A stretch of DNA of 64,000 bases. Origin: an uncultured Ruminococcus sp. GTDB taxonomy: Bacteria; Bacillota; Clostridia; Oscillospirales; Ruminococcaceae. Of the stretch, positions 1-7,953 are shown in pieces. Every line of letters begins with the position of its first letter. Position 1 is the stretch's first letter. The notes under the pieces are model-generated. The model was not told the origin of the DNA, did not search any database, and saw nothing but the letters and a program-made list of their open reading frames with translations. The stretch is taken from contig CADAES010000001.1 in NCBI GenBank assembly GCA_902786975.1, forward strand, positions 62,001 through 126,000, given 5' to 3'. Position numbers and translations under genes: made by a program.

Positions 1-1
1 C

Positions 2-901
2 GACAACATCTCAACGATATTCGTTGTCGACGAAAACGACCTTTTTTACGGTGCGATAGACCTTAAAGAGCTTATCATCGCAAGAAAGGACACAAAGCTT
101 GACGACCTTATCGTCACCTCGTTCCCGTACGTTTACGGCAACGAGAACGTGCAGGACTGTATCGAGAGACTGAAGGACTATTCGGAGAACTCGATACCTG
201 TGCTTGACAATTCAAACAGACTTCTGGGCGTTATCACATCGCAGAACATCATCGAAGCCGTTGACGACGAGATGGGCGATGATTACGCAAAGCTTGCAGG
301 TCTTACCGCAGAGGAAGATCTCAACGAGCCGCTGCCGATGTCTATCAAGAAAAGAATACCGTGGCTGCTGATACTTCTGGGACTTGGAATGCTCGTTTCG
401 GGCGTCGTTGGAGTTTACGAGAAGGTCATCGCACAGCTCACAATAATAATGGCGTTCCAGTCGCTGATACTGGATATGGCAGGTAACGTCGGAACACAGT
501 CGCTGGCTGTGACTATCCGAGTGCTTATGGACGAGAACCTGACGGGCAAGCAAAAAGCCAAGCTTGTGGCAAAGGAAATGCGTGTCGGCTTCTGCAACGG
601 ATTGCTGCTGGGGTCGATGTCGATAGTGTTCGTCGGACTGTATATATGGCTGTTCAAACATCAGACTGTCGGCTTTTCCTACCTCGTTTCGAGCTGTATA
701 GGCGTGTCGATGCTGGTGGCGATGCTGATCTCCAGCGCCGTGGGAACGCTGATACCTATGTTCTTCAAAAAGATAAACGTAGACCCTGCAGTTGCCTCCG
801 GTCCGCTGATCACAACGATAAACGACCTTGTCGCTGTTGTGACCTATTACTCACTCAGCTGGGTGCTGCTGATACAGGTGTTCGACCTCGCAAATAAATA
901 A
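2..901 (+). CDS. mgtE: Magnesium transporter MgtE, 3' part (5' truncated by window)
   Basis: The reading frame is open from base 2, so the gene starts outside the window. The visible part (about 299 residues) begins inside the tandem CBS region and continues into the membrane domain, with five hydrophobic segments from about residue 115 on. The segment GNVGTQSLAVTIRVL matches the conserved membrane-domain motif of MgtE, a homodimeric inner-membrane Mg2+ channel gated by Mg2+ binding to its cytosolic N and CBS domains. No frameshift is seen. The gene ends just before a strong bidirectional hairpin that it shares with the converging gene. Any Mg2+-sensing leader would lie upstream, out of view. 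Confidence 0.93.
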   Translation, partial: DNISTIFVVDENDLFYGAIDLKELIIARKDTKLDDLIVTSFPYVYGNENVQDCIERLKDYSENSIPVLDNSNRLLGVITSQNIIEAVDDEMGDDYAKLAGLTAEEDLNEPLPMSIKKRIPWLLILLGLGMLVSGVVGVYEKVIAQLTIIMAFQSLILDMAGNVGTQSLAVTIRVLMDENLTGKQKAKLVAKEMRVGFCNGLLLGSMSIVFVGLYIWLFKHQTVGFSYLVSSCIGVSMLVAMLISSAVGTLIPMFFKKINVDPAVASGPLITTINDLVAVVTYYSLSWVLLIQVFDLANK

Positions 902-906
902 AAACC

Positions 907-944
907 GACCCTTTCGGAGCTTAGTTTTCCGAAAGGGTCTTTTG
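907..944. terminator. Bidirectional terminator
   Basis: A perfect 12-bp stem (GACCCTTTCGGA with TCCGAAAGGGTC, 9-nt loop) lies between the mgtE stop and the converging gene's stop. It is followed by TTTT on the plus strand and flanked by AAAA on the other side. Confidence 0.9.
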
Positions 945-948
945 TGTG

Positions 949-2106
949 CTATCTGAAATACAGCTTGCCGTGAACACGGAAGCCTTCAACGGCGTCGCCC
1001 TTCTGCGTAGCCAGCAGAGCGTTGTAAAAGCCTTTGCCGTGGTTGTTAGTGAGCAAAAAGTCAAAGCGGTGATTACAGCTGTCGTTCATACCGCTTGCGA
1101 AAACAGGGTCGTTGGGCACCTTTTCCCAGTGCTGCCTTGACTGCAGGAAGCCGAATTTCTCGGCGACCTCGGTGAAGTTTGCGACCTTGTCGGGAGTCCA
1201 CCATTCCTTGTTCATCGAAGGACCCTCGACCTTTTCGTTTGCAAGCGGCTCGAGCTTGTTGCCGATATCGTAAAGGTCAATGTAGTATATCGTATCCCTT
1301 CCGCTTGCCGAAAAGCCCTTCTGCGTGAAGCATCCCAGCTGGAGCTGATCCTTGTACAGATGCGTGAAGACATGCCCGTAGAGCCTGTCGCTGCTGAAAA
1401 AGTGCGGGTCTATCACAGCCTCGCCCCACGGCAGCACCTCGCCCTTTTCGGTGATCTTATAGGCTTCGCAGGAAAGCACCCAGGCATTTGGGCTCTCATC
1501 GTTCTCTCTAAGGTATGTCACCAGCATATATTCCGGGTCATTCTCAAAAGCGTAAACGGGGCACATCGCCGCACCGCCCTTGCATTCGCATTTGCCGAGT
1601 TTAAACATATTGCCGCCGTCTGAAATGTAGGAAAAGCCGACCTCCTGGTTTTCAAGCCTGGGGCAGTCTTTGAGAATGACCTGCTCAAAGTAGCTTGTCA
1701 TTACCTTTTTCCTGTTCGGGCGTATCTTCTCGTATTCGGTCATGAACAGCCCGTCAAGCGCTCCGCTCACATGTGAATAATTCTTCGGGTACATCATATA
1801 TCCGTGAGCGTTGATGCGGCTGCCGTCGTCAAAGGAGGCAGAAAACCCGAACGAACTGCCGTCGAGAACTCTGCTGTCCGACTTGCTGAAACCGTCCCAC
1901 TTTTTGACTTTGTATTCTTCAAGTACCTTTTCAAGCTTCTGCGAAAAATCCTCCCCGACCTCGATAGTCAGAGCGTCATCGTCGCTTACACTGTCCGGAC
2001 GTACGGTTATGATCGCCTTTTCAGCTTCACGCTTGTAGGTGTAACTGTCCCCTGCGTACATATAAGTTCCGTGTGTGCCGAAATCGAGATATGTCAGCCT
2101 TCCCAT
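949..2106 (-). CDS. Conserved hypothetical protein, 385 aa
   Basis: Not recognised. The protein is soluble-looking: no signal peptide, no membrane helix, mixed alpha/beta composition. A Cys-rich stretch (KCECKGGAAMCP) lies near residue 170. The N-terminal sentence-like segment (MGRLTYLDFGTHGTYMYAGDS) and the many Tyr/Trp/Gly turns would fit a beta-rich fold, but no catalytic motif is evident. It follows the Hpt-domain gene by 24 bp, so the two are probably cotranscribed; a role in or beside phosphorelay signalling is only a guess from that proximity. Codon use looks like the neighbours and the frame is intact. Confidence 0.7.
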   Translation of the reverse strand: MGRLTYLDFGTHGTYMYAGDSYTYKREAEKAIITVRPDSVSDDDALTIEVGEDFSQKLEKVLEEYKVKKWDGFSKSDSRVLDGSSFGFSASFDDGSRINAHGYMMYPKNYSHVSGALDGLFMTEYEKIRPNRKKVMTSYFEQVILKDCPRLENQEVGFSYISDGGNMFKLGKCECKGGAAMCPVYAFENDPEYMLVTYLRENDESPNAWVLSCEAYKITEKGEVLPWGEAVIDPHFFSSDRLYGHVFTHLYKDQLQLGCFTQKGFSASGRDTIYYIDLYDIGNKLEPLANEKVEGPSMNKEWWTPDKVANFTEVAEKFGFLQSRQHWEKVPNDPVFASGMNDSCNHRFDFLLTNNHGKGFYNALLATQKGDAVEGFRVHGKLYFR

Positions 2107-2130
2107 AGCTTTTCCCCCTTTTTGGTAAGC

Positions 2131-2484
2131 TCATTCGCTGTATTTTTTCACAGCCGCCCGGATATCGCCGCAGTCCTTTACGACCTCATCAACAAGCTTC
2201 TGATAGTCGTCCGACGGAGTACCGCTTCGCAGCTCCTCGCACAAAAGCGAGCTTGAATTGTAAAGCCTCGTCAGCCCCAGTCCCGAGCTTGTGCCCTTGA
2301 GGTCGTGAGCTTTGAGGAAAGCGCCGTGATAGTCCTTTGCTTCAAGAGCCTTCTGCATTGCACCGCAGTCGTCCATTTCAACGAATTTCCTCAGAAAGCG
2401 CTCTATTCGTTCGTCGCTCATCAGCCGCAGATAAACGTCCTCATAATTGCCGCCGAGCTCCTCGTAACACTTTTTAAGATCCAT
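2131..2484 (-). CDS. Hpt-domain phosphotransfer protein, 117 aa
   Basis: A single histidine-containing phosphotransfer domain fills the whole protein. The motif FLKAHDLKGTSSGLGL places the phosphoryl-accepting histidine at residue 60, followed by the Lys and Gly that define the Hpt helix. Free Hpt proteins shuttle phosphate between hybrid kinases and response regulators; no hybrid kinase lies next to it, so its partner is encoded elsewhere. I chose the ATG at 2484 because GAGGTG sits 5 bp upstream; a longer frame starts 33 bp earlier without a good ribosome binding site. It is the first gene of a two-gene unit behind a good promoter. Confidence 0.85.
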   Translation of the reverse strand: MDLKKCYEELGGNYEDVYLRLMSDERIERFLRKFVEMDDCGAMQKALEAKDYHGAFLKAHDLKGTSSGLGLTRLYNSSSLLCEELRSGTPSDDYQKLVDEVVKDCGDIRAAVKKYSE

Positions 2485-2516
2485 ACCGCACCTCTTTCCG
2501 TTGTGTGTATGTATCA

Positions 2517-2546
2517 ATTATACCTTATTTGGTTTCAATAAGTCAA
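2517..2546 (-). promoter_or_regulatory. Sigma-A-type promoter of the Hpt operon
   Basis: On the minus strand TTGACT and TATAAT are separated by 18 bp, with the -10 box about 30 bp before the chosen Hpt start. Confidence 0.7.
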
Positions 2547-2667
2547 CACATTTTATCAGTCTTTTTAATTTTCAACAATGTGTTAATAACAGGAACGAAT
2601 ACTTGTGCAATTTACACAATAAACATACACCCAAATGGTCAGAATTAGAAAACCTGTTTATTATCTA

Positions 2668-2696
2668 TTGCTTTAAAACATTAAAAGTGCTATAAT
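2668..2696 (+). promoter_or_regulatory. Sigma-A-type promoter of the EAL gene
   Basis: TTGCTT and a perfect TATAAT are separated by 17 bp. The predicted start of transcription (about 2703) leaves a short leader of about 40 nt before the TTG start. Confidence 0.7.
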
Positions 2697-2743
2697 GATA
2701 TTATCTAAAAGTATGCGTTGTGCAGGAAGGAGGGAACAGGCAC

Positions 2744-4666
2744 TTGGTTTATCAATATGACATTTGTTCATTTCTCATTTTGCTGCTTATGATCGTGTCA
2801 ATGATAATAAGGAAGCTTTACAGCGGACAGGTGCACAGGATATTCCTGCTGTTCGTGATACTTCTTTTTGGTACCACCGTGTGCGATATGCTTTCGTCTG
2901 CACCGCTTTCGGCGATTGACCCCGGCTTGCGGGACGCCCTGCGTGAGGGCGGGACATTTGTATACTTCCTGCTTCATTCTTCTGTACTGCCGCTGTATGT
3001 GATATTTATGGGCCTTGCAGCGGGAACGTGGTATAAATTCATCAAGCGAAGATTCAATAAGGTCCTTTTCAGCCTGCCCTACATTATCAACATCGCTGCG
3101 GTGCTGTCAAATCCCTGGACGCACGCTATTTACAGGATAGTTGACGGCAAGTATACCAGAGGCGACTATATTCTGCTGACCTATGTTGTCGGAGCATTTT
3201 ACGGTGTCCTCACCATTTACTACCTTGCCAAGTACAAGGGCGTACTGGACACGATGAGCATGATAGCGTTTTTCAGCATCTACCCGTACACAGTCGTTGC
3301 CGTTTTGATACAGTATTTCTACCCGACACATCTGCTTGAAATGTTTGCATATTCCGTAGCTGTGCTGACGATAATGATATTCGTCATAAGACCCGAGAAG
3401 ATGCTGAACCTTGCGGTCGGCTCAAAAACCATGGCTGCGTTCTGGCAGGACACAAAGAACATTTACCTTTCCGAGAAGAAAACTCACATCTACATCATCA
3501 AGGTCAACAGCGACAGCTCTATCATCAAGCTTTACGGTATAAATATGCACGACGCTATAATGAGAGAGCTTGTCACAAAGATAAATGCAAAGGTCAGAAC
3601 TATCGTTCCCACGGGCACATATTCAAGCGTATACTACCTTAACTACGGACTATTTGCGGTAAGCATCGAAAACAAATACACCTCAAAGGACACCTGCGGA
3701 CAGCTCTATGAGGCTATGTGCGAAAAGATACATACCGACAATAATATGACGCTGCTGCTGGAATGTGCGGTGTGCGAAATAGCTATCCCCGAGGATATGC
3801 CCACCTTCAAGGACGTTGTAAGCTTTATCGACACCTTTGAAAAGAGCAGTGCCGCTTCGGGTGCGTTCATATACAGCGACCTCACCCAGCAGGAAAAGAT
3901 AAAAATGAGCTTTGATATCGACCGCTATATCCGCAAGGCGATCGCAAACAACAGTTTTCAGATGTACTATCAGCCGATATACAGCGTCAAGGAAAACAAG
4001 TTTGTCACCGCCGAGGCGCTTATAAGGCTCAATGACGACGAGGTCGGGTTCATCTCTCCTGCGGATTTTATCCCCGCAGCCGAGAAAAGCGGTGCTATCT
4101 ACGATATCGGAAAGTACGTTATCGACAGCGTTTTCGGGTTTATCCGCAAAGCCGAGCAGTACGGCGTAAAGTATATCGAGATAAATATCTCCGCTATGCA
4201 GTGTATGAGCGACAGCTTTGTTGACGAGATAAAGGATAAGCTCAACGAATACGGCGTTTCCAACAAAGCCGTCAATTTCGAGCTGACCGAGTCCGCCTCG
4301 GAGATACTCGACGACGTCCTCAGAAAGACAGTAACCATGCTTCACGCCGAGGGCATCGAGTTCTCGATAGACGACTACGGAACGGGCTATTCCAACCTTC
4401 ACAGGATAATGAGCGAGCCTATCAAGATAATCAAGATAGACCAAAGCCTTATCAGCAGCATTTCCGATGACAAGACCCGTGCGGTCATCGCCGATACGAT
4501 AAAGATGATAAAGTCTATCGGTATGGAGGTCGTGGCGGAGGGCGTAGAAACAGCCGATACCGCACAGTGGCTCATAGACAACGGGTGCGATTATATACAG
4601 GGCTTCTACTATGCAAAACCGATGCCCGAGGACCAGTATATCGAATTTCTGCAAAGGATAAGCTGA
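2744..4666 (+). CDS. Membrane protein with degenerate GGDEF and EAL domain (c-di-GMP phosphodiesterase candidate)
   Basis: An N-terminal block of about 220 residues with roughly seven hydrophobic helices is followed by a GGDEF-like region that has lost its GGDEF signature (NYGLF stands at about that place), then a full EAL domain from about residue 395. The EAL core is intact: E424 in TAEALIRL, NISAMQ, ELTES, DDYGTGYS, KIDQSLI, AEGVET and the terminal QGFYYAKPMP. This pattern predicts hydrolysis of cyclic di-GMP, with the membrane part as sensor. I chose the TTG start at 2744: AAGGAGGG ends 9 bp before it, whereas the GTG at 2720 lies upstream of that site. It is monocistronic between its own promoter and terminator. 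Confidence 0.88.
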   Translation: MVYQYDICSFLILLLMIVSMIIRKLYSGQVHRIFLLFVILLFGTTVCDMLSSAPLSAIDPGLRDALREGGTFVYFLLHSSVLPLYVIFMGLAAGTWYKFIKRRFNKVLFSLPYIINIAAVLSNPWTHAIYRIVDGKYTRGDYILLTYVVGAFYGVLTIYYLAKYKGVLDTMSMIAFFSIYPYTVVAVLIQYFYPTHLLEMFAYSVAVLTIMIFVIRPEKMLNLAVGSKTMAAFWQDTKNIYLSEKKTHIYIIKVNSDSSIIKLYGINMHDAIMRELVTKINAKVRTIVPTGTYSSVYYLNYGLFAVSIENKYTSKDTCGQLYEAMCEKIHTDNNMTLLLECAVCEIAIPEDMPTFKDVVSFIDTFEKSSAASGAFIYSDLTQQEKIKMSFDIDRYIRKAIANNSFQMYYQPIYSVKENKFVTAEALIRLNDDEVGFISPADFIPAAEKSGAIYDIGKYVIDSVFGFIRKAEQYGVKYIEINISAMQCMSDSFVDEIKDKLNEYGVSNKAVNFELTESASEILDDVLRKTVTMLHAEGIEFSIDDYGTGYSNLHRIMSEPIKIIKIDQSLISSISDDKTRAVIADTIKMIKSIGMEVVAEGVETADTAQWLIDNGCDYIQGFYYAKPMPEDQYIEFLQRIS

Positions 4667-4674
4667 ATACAAAA

Positions 4675-4717
4675 CAACAGCCGTACAGCGTTTTAACTGT
4701 ATGGCTGTTGTAATTTT
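4675..4717 (+). terminator. Rho-independent terminator of the EAL gene
   Basis: Stem CAACAGCCGTACAG with CTGTATGGCTGTTG (one G-T pair), followed by a T-rich run, starting 8 bp after the stop codon. Confidence 0.85.
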
Positions 4718-4770
4718 TGCAAAAGCGCAGCACCCGCTGCTTCGGGCAGGGGAGAGCATGCGGGAAAGGG

Positions 4771-5970
4771 TCATATCCTTTTGAATGTATAGCCATCTTT
4801 TTCAAGCAGCGATATCAAGCCGTTTTCACCGATATAGTGCCCAACGCCGACTGTGACAAATACTTTTTTTTCGCTTGCAAACAGCTTTTTTATCCCTTCG
4901 GCCATAACAGCGTTCCTGTCATCGACCTGTATTTTGTTGCGGTTTTTGATAAGCGTTAAGTCCTCGCTGCTGATACCGTACTTTTTCAGCTCCTCATCAG
5001 ATGGAAGCTCCGAGATCTCAGCGATGGTCTCGATGTCGCCCGTGAGCCACGCCTCGTAAAGCTTGTTGTTCTCGCTGGCGAACGTCTGCTTTGTCTCGTC
5101 CTTTGTCAATCGTAACAGCGTATCGTAAAGCTTGTCGGGCTGCTCGGTCACCATATCTAACTGCGTCTGTGCATTTTCAAGCTCAAACAGCTGCTTTGCG
5201 TCCTTTTTCGTCTGCCTGAGAAGATAGTAGTCTATTCCGTTCGTGGTACTGATGCCGCTTGATTGCATCCACAGCATGGACAGCATCTCGTATGCTGCCC
5301 ACGGTCGGAGATCTGCCACCGATTCTTCGGTCGAGCCAAGCTCGGCAAGGTGAGCGCAAAGGATCTCGTACGCCTCGGGAGAGAGCTTGTCTTTCAGCTG
5401 TGACCCGTCGGTGCAGGTCATTTTTCTTTGCTGTTCAAACTGCAGGCTCTCGCTGTGCGCACCTTCGGAATCGCACTCAAACGCCATTATCTCAGCCTGT
5501 TCGTAGGCTGTTTTTATTTTTTCGGGAATAGGGTAGAAGTCCGGCTTTGCGGCGTGCATACTGCCCAGAAACAGTATCTTGTTCCCGTTCGGAGCAGTGC
5601 CTTCCCACATCGGGACGCCCTGTACAGACTCGTTTTGCTGCTGTGAGGAGGTCTGTGTGCTTTGAGATTCAGCGGTAGAGCCCGGTGCGGGGGCAGTCTG
5701 TTCACTTGAGGTCGTTGTCTGCTCGCTTGAAGCAGCTGCCTGTTCACTCGTGGTAGTTGTATTTTCGCTTGAAGCAGTCGCCTGTTCACTTGTGGCAGTT
5801 GTCTGTTCGCTCGGCGCCGCAGCGCTTTCGCTTGAAACTGTCGTAATCTGTGCGGCAGCGCTTTTTGACGAGCTTTGCGTGGAGCTGTCATTTGAGGGCT
5901 GACCGCTGCACGAGCAAAGCAGCACGGTCAAGCTCACAAGCCCCGCAAGTATCCGCTTTTTCAACTTCAT
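4771..5970 (-). CDS. TraB/GumN-family lipoprotein with Ser/Thr-rich linker
   Basis: A lipoprotein signal peptide (MKLKKRILAGLVSLTVLL, lipidated Cys probably C21) is followed by about 85 residues of Ser/Thr/Ala/Glu/Gln repeats (SEQTT, SEQAA units) and then a TraB/GumN domain from about residue 118. Landmarks of that family are LGSMH near 136, AFECD, and the C-terminal VGVGHYIGENGLISLL. Relatives (TIKI, GumN, TraB) share a possible metalloprotease-like fold, but most bacterial members have no proven substrate. The low-complexity region is probably a wall-spanning tether that holds the domain outside the membrane. It has its own promoter, which overlaps the terminator of the upstream operon. Confidence 0.85.
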   Translation of the reverse strand: MKLKKRILAGLVSLTVLLCSCSGQPSNDSSTQSSSKSAAAQITTVSSESAAAPSEQTTATSEQATASSENTTTTSEQAAASSEQTTTSSEQTAPAPGSTAESQSTQTSSQQQNESVQGVPMWEGTAPNGNKILFLGSMHAAKPDFYPIPEKIKTAYEQAEIMAFECDSEGAHSESLQFEQQRKMTCTDGSQLKDKLSPEAYEILCAHLAELGSTEESVADLRPWAAYEMLSMLWMQSSGISTTNGIDYYLLRQTKKDAKQLFELENAQTQLDMVTEQPDKLYDTLLRLTKDETKQTFASENNKLYEAWLTGDIETIAEISELPSDEELKKYGISSEDLTLIKNRNKIQVDDRNAVMAEGIKKLFASEKKVFVTVGVGHYIGENGLISLLEKDGYTFKRI

Positions 5971-6001
5971 CTGTATTGTCCCCTTTGTTTTCTTTTATAT
6001 G

Positions 6002-6030
6002 ATTTTATCATATGAAATGTGCGGTGTCAA
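6002..6030 (-). promoter_or_regulatory. Promoter of the TraB/GumN lipoprotein gene
   Basis: TTGACA and TAAAAT (minus strand) with a 17-bp spacer. The -35 box starts directly after the T-run of the preceding terminator. Confidence 0.7.
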
Positions 6031-6059
6031 GAAAAAAGAGGATGCCGCAAAGGGCATCC
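6031..6059 (-). terminator. Terminator of the SPFH/TPM operon
   Basis: Minus-strand stem GGATGCC with GGCATCC (6-nt loop), then TCTTTTTTC. It lies 15 bp beyond the TPM gene stop. Confidence 0.8.
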
Positions 6060-6074
6060 CCGATATGTTCATTC

Positions 6075-6800
6075 TCAGAAATGGCTTCCGCCGCCTCCGC
6101 TGTGGCTTCCGCCGCTGTCGCTTCCGGAGCTTGTGTTTATAGCGGTCCTTGTGGTGTGCTCGGAAACGAATGTATCCATCATCACATCGTAGTTAAGGTC
6201 GCCGCCTTCAAGATAAGCGCCCGTGTTCGGCTTCTCGTGGAACTTGTACTTGGAGCTTACCGCAATATACATTATCGCAAAGAACACGATAAAGCAGATC
6301 ACACCGATAAGTATCACCGTACCCGAGATATAGAAGGTGGACATATACCTGTCAACGCCCTTTGTGAAAGCTTTGACAGCATCAAGAGATTTGTTGTTCT
6401 TGATCTTGGGGTTGACATATTTTTTGAATATCTTGTCTGTTTCGGAATCGGTTATATTGCTTTTAGCCTTTCCCGTAAGAGCGATGTAGGCATAGCGTGT
6501 GTTGTAGTTCACGACCAGTACCGCACCGTTTGCGAACTTGTTGCAGTATTCTTGTGCGAGGCTTTTTACCTCAGCGTCGGGTGTGCTGTCGTTGAGAAAC
6601 GCCGCTGCAAAGTCGATGCCCTGCTTGCTTGAAGCTTTTGAAAGCTCGCTGTCGCAGTCAAGAGCCTCAGACTCGCTTATTGCACCGTCCTGGTAGTAGC
6701 ATCTTTCATCATCATCTGCAAACACGCTGAATGCGAACGCCGTGCAGGCGAGCGCACCTGCGCAGATGACCGCCGTGAGTTTTCTGAACCATTTTCTCAT
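6075..6800 (-). CDS. TPM-domain-like membrane protein with Gly/Ser-rich tail
   Basis: A signal peptide (cleavage after about residue 28, VFA-DDD) precedes an extracytoplasmic domain of about 120 residues, one transmembrane helix (about 157-178) and a cytosolic tail ending in a Gly/Ser/His-rich string (SGGGGSHF). Domain order and tail match TPM (formerly DUF477) proteins, many of which end in glycine-rich tails; some are linked to photosystem or membrane-protein repair, others have no known role. The start overlaps the stop of the zinc-ribbon gene by 4 bp, so translation is probably coupled. It is the last gene of the SPFH module and is followed by a terminator. Confidence 0.72.
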   Translation of the reverse strand: MRKWFRKLTAVICAGALACTAFAFSVFADDDERCYYQDGAISESEALDCDSELSKASSKQGIDFAAAFLNDSTPDAEVKSLAQEYCNKFANGAVLVVNYNTRYAYIALTGKAKSNITDSETDKIFKKYVNPKIKNNKSLDAVKAFTKGVDRYMSTFYISGTVILIGVICFIVFFAIMYIAVSSKYKFHEKPNTGAYLEGGDLNYDVMMDTFVSEHTTRTAINTSSGSDSGGSHSGGGGSHF

Positions 6801-7870
6801 AGGAACAAGCCACCTCCCAGGATACCAAGCAGGAAGCCTACCGCACCGCAGATGCAGCTTCCTATGAACAGCTTTTTCTTACTCAGCGGCAGGATACCGG
6901 TGACCTTGCCCGTTTCGCCGTTCATAGCGAAATAATAGCTCTTGTCGTTGTATTTGTAGGTCAGGAACCATACAGGCATCATTACATATTCCCAGTCGGT
7001 CTTTTCGATGACGATGTTCTTTTCGAGCATATTTATCGAGTCATAGTGCATAGAATTACGTATGCTCGTTTCTGTGCTCTGGTCTACCCTTGACTTTATC
7101 CTCGGGAATACCTCGTGCCTGTCAACGTCGTATTTCTCGGCAAGGAAGCCCGAGAGGTAGTTCATCGAGAACTCTCTGAGGTTTGAGTAATCAAACGGTT
7201 CAAGGGCGTCCATAAGACCGTCCTCGGCTTTGCTCGAGCCGTCGGCAGGAACGCCGTGGAACACGCCTCTTGCCTGACGTGCGACATCGTATATTCTTGT
7301 TTCGGTGTATCTGTAATTTCCGCTTGTCCAGGTCCTTATCTTCTTGCCTTCGGCGTGGACATAACCGTTGACCGAGCAGTCAGCCAGCCAGAACGGGATA
7401 TACACACCGCTTATCTTTTCGGCAGTTTCAATAGCCTTGAACTCTGTCGGTACAAACCATTTCTTTCCGCACCACGCCTTGTAGTTGGAAAGCGCCTGGT
7501 CCTTTGTGGTCATGAACGGGATAAGTCTGCTTGGACGCAGCTCGCCCGAGCATCTTGCCGAAAGCACCACAGGATTGTGGCAATACAGGCAGAAAGTAGC
7601 GGCAGTAGTCTCGTCCGCCATTATCTCCGCACCGCAGCTCTGGCATTTGTAGATGTTTGTAGATCCCGAGAACTCGGCATCTTTTTTAGCTTTTTCTTCT
7701 TCCTGCGCACCGTCGGTGTTGAACTTATTTTTTTCCTGCTCGGCAAATATCCTCTCTATCTCAGCCTGTTCAAATTCGCTCAGACAGAATGGGCATTTCA
7801 TTTTCTGGTTAGCAGGGTTAAGCTCAAGTCCGCCGCCGCAGTTCGGACATTTATACTCTAATACCGGCAT
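6797..7870 (-). CDS. Membrane-anchored zinc-ribbon protein, 357 aa
   Basis: Two zinc ribbons lie at the N-terminus: CPNCGG...CPFC (about residues 8-29) and CQSCGAE...CLYC (about 76-97). A charged linker separates them. A beta-rich central domain (about 115-320) follows, and the last 20 or so residues form a hydrophobic anchor (GSCICGAVGFLLGILGGGLFL). Proteins of this build are annotated as TFIIB-type zinc-ribbon proteins in clostridia and often stand next to SPFH and TPM genes, as here; their role is unknown. It probably sits on the cytosolic face of the membrane as a tail-anchored protein. A perfect 13-bp stem-loop separates it from the upstream SPFH gene. Confidence 0.75.
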   Translation of the reverse strand: MPVLEYKCPNCGGGLELNPANQKMKCPFCLSEFEQAEIERIFAEQEKNKFNTDGAQEEEKAKKDAEFSGSTNIYKCQSCGAEIMADETTAATFCLYCHNPVVLSARCSGELRPSRLIPFMTTKDQALSNYKAWCGKKWFVPTEFKAIETAEKISGVYIPFWLADCSVNGYVHAEGKKIRTWTSGNYRYTETRIYDVARQARGVFHGVPADGSSKAEDGLMDALEPFDYSNLREFSMNYLSGFLAEKYDVDRHEVFPRIKSRVDQSTETSIRNSMHYDSINMLEKNIVIEKTDWEYVMMPVWFLTYKYNDKSYYFAMNGETGKVTGILPLSKKKLFIGSCICGAVGFLLGILGGGLFL

Positions 7871-7898
7871 TTGAATTACCCCTTGTAAGAATTGTCAA

Positions 7899-7932
7899 AA
7901 TATTTCCCCTGTTTTTTGGCAGGGGAAATATT
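7899..7932 (-). promoter_or_regulatory. Perfect 13-bp stem-loop between SPFH and zinc-ribbon genes
   Basis: AATATTTCCCCTG and CAGGGGAAATATT pair perfectly around an 8-nt loop. On the transcribed strand only TTTG follows, so it is a poor terminator; it may instead be a partial attenuator or an RNA-stability or processing element inside the operon. Confidence 0.6.
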
Positions 7933-7953
7933 ACGACTATTAAATGTGTGTTG

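Noticed and set aside
3683..4774. 363-codon frame antisense to the EAL gene
   Set aside because: The plus-strand frame has all EAL motifs; the antisense frame shows no motif or ribosome site.
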